A DNA stretch of 6,535 nucleotides, from contig DJRS01000112.1 in assembly GCA_002440145.1 (NCBI GenBank), positions 1-6,535 of the forward strand, read 5' to 3'. The notes under the pieces were generated by a model that was not told the origin of the DNA, ran no database searches, and saw only the letters and a list, made by a program, of their open reading frames with translations. The stretch is from Verrucomicrobia bacterium UBA6354 (lineage in GTDB: Bacteria > Verrucomicrobiota > Kiritimatiellia > RFP12 > UBA1067). Positions 6,165 through 6,535 of the stretch are shown here, piece after piece (position 1 is the first letter of the stretch; each line of letters begins with the position of its first letter). Made by a program: the position numbers and the translations under genes.

Positions 6165-6448
6165 TTGTGCTCTCTTTGGATAACTTCTGAACCTAATCCG
6201 CATCATCTCTTGCAAAAAATGAAAAAGCTCATTCCCCCTTGCGAATCCTCTTCCTATCCAGCATAACACAAAACGAAAAGACATTTACATTTTCTGAAAC
6301 CTTTCTCTTCGTGAGTAAAAACATCCTTTGACATCCATCTCCCCGAAAAGCCCAGCCACAAACCGGATTTTTAGTGAGGATACCTTGAAACACGAAGAGA
6401 ATGCCAGCCTTTCGTCTGTTTCATGCAATTATCTCTTAGAATCCGCGT
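6165..6448. other. A+T-rich intergenic region with no supported gene; possible activator-binding region
   Basis: This stretch has frequent stops in the readings I followed, no plausible ribosome site with a long frame, and a clearly lower G+C content than the genes. It does hold spaced inverted repeats: TTCTCTTCGTG (6303-6313) with CACGAAGAGAA (6391-6401), eleven perfect pairs 77 bases apart, and TGAAACA (6386-6392) with TGTTTCA (6417-6423). TGAAAC also occurs at 6295-6300. These lie about 200-330 bases upstream of the predicted start, within reach of a sigma-54 enhancer-binding protein. I see no terminator, tRNA or riboswitch here. Confidence 0.5.
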
Positions 6449-6535
6449 ATGCGCCTGCCCGTTCGACAGATTGCACCCGCCCCGCGTCCGTCGCCCTTTG
6501 AAACGGGGCGGCAATTCCGGCGCGACGGCATCGCC
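6449..6535 (+). CDS. Possible start of a divergent gene, truncated by the right edge (weak)
   Basis: From the ATG at 6449 a plus-strand frame stays open for 29 codons to the edge (MRLPVRQIAPAP... FETGRQFRRDGIA), with an in-frame TAG four codons upstream of the ATG. Base composition turns GC-rich exactly here and about 70 percent of third positions are G or C, like the genes in the window. Against it, no ribosome site is visible, and minus-strand frames ending in TAA at 6429-6431 or 6436-6438 are also open to the edge, so a convergent-side 3' end of an upstream minus-strand gene is the alternative. I do not recognise the protein. Confidence 0.25.
   Translation, partial: MRLPVRQIAPAPRPSPFETGRQFRRDGIA

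Noticed and set aside
6328..6333. TTGACA as a plus-strand -35 box for the possible gene at 6449
   Set aside because: No TATAAT-like -10 box occurs about 17 bases downstream.

Overview
The window holds one minus-strand operon plus about 500 bases of upstream DNA. Reading from the right end leftwards, the order is: a perfect-looking sigma-54 (-24/-12) promoter near 6107-6124; a signal-peptide-bearing outer-membrane beta-barrel protein; a complete TRAP transporter (solute-binding lipoprotein DctP, small permease DctQ, large permease DctM); ethanolamine ammonia-lyase large subunit EutB; and the first 28 codons of the small subunit EutC, which runs off the left end. The genes are packed tightly: a 52-base gap after the porin, a 1-base TGATG overlap (dctP/dctQ), a 16-base overlap (dctQ/dctM), a 4-base gap (dctM/eutB) and a 38-base overlap (eutB/eutC). 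This is the layout of a single transcript.

Read together, the genes suggest a pathway for ethanolamine. The solute crosses the outer membrane through the beta-barrel, is captured in the periplasm by DctP, imported by DctQM at the expense of an ion gradient, and deaminated by B12-dependent EutBC to acetaldehyde and ammonia. The window shows no EutH permease, EutA reactivase or microcompartment shell gene, although any could lie to the left. The DctP protein appears to have Tyr where TRAP binding proteins normally keep the Arg that pairs with a substrate carboxylate, which fits a substrate without a carboxylate. The ethanolamine assignment rests on gene context and that residue, not on direct evidence.

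The oddest gene is dctQ: the ordinary four-helix DctQ domain is followed, in the same open frame, by a DUF805 membrane domain, a Pro/Ala-rich linker and two more predicted helices, giving 387 residues instead of the usual 160-200.

The upstream 6040-6448 stretch is markedly A+T-rich against the GC-rich genes. It carries the sigma-54 promoter, a hairpin that starts at the predicted transcription start, a small palindrome touching the -24 element, and several spaced inverted repeats further upstream that could be enhancer-protein sites. From about 6441 the DNA becomes GC-rich again and another gene probably begins or ends there; a plus-strand start at 6449 is possible but unproven.

The organism is a Gram-negative bacterium (signal peptides, beta-barrel ending in Phe, lipoprotein with Asp at +2). 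Gene style and the beta-barrel type lead me towards the Verrucomicrobiota/Lentisphaerota/Kiritimatiellota group, with Desulfovibrio-like bacteria as an alternative; this is an impression, not a demonstrated placement.
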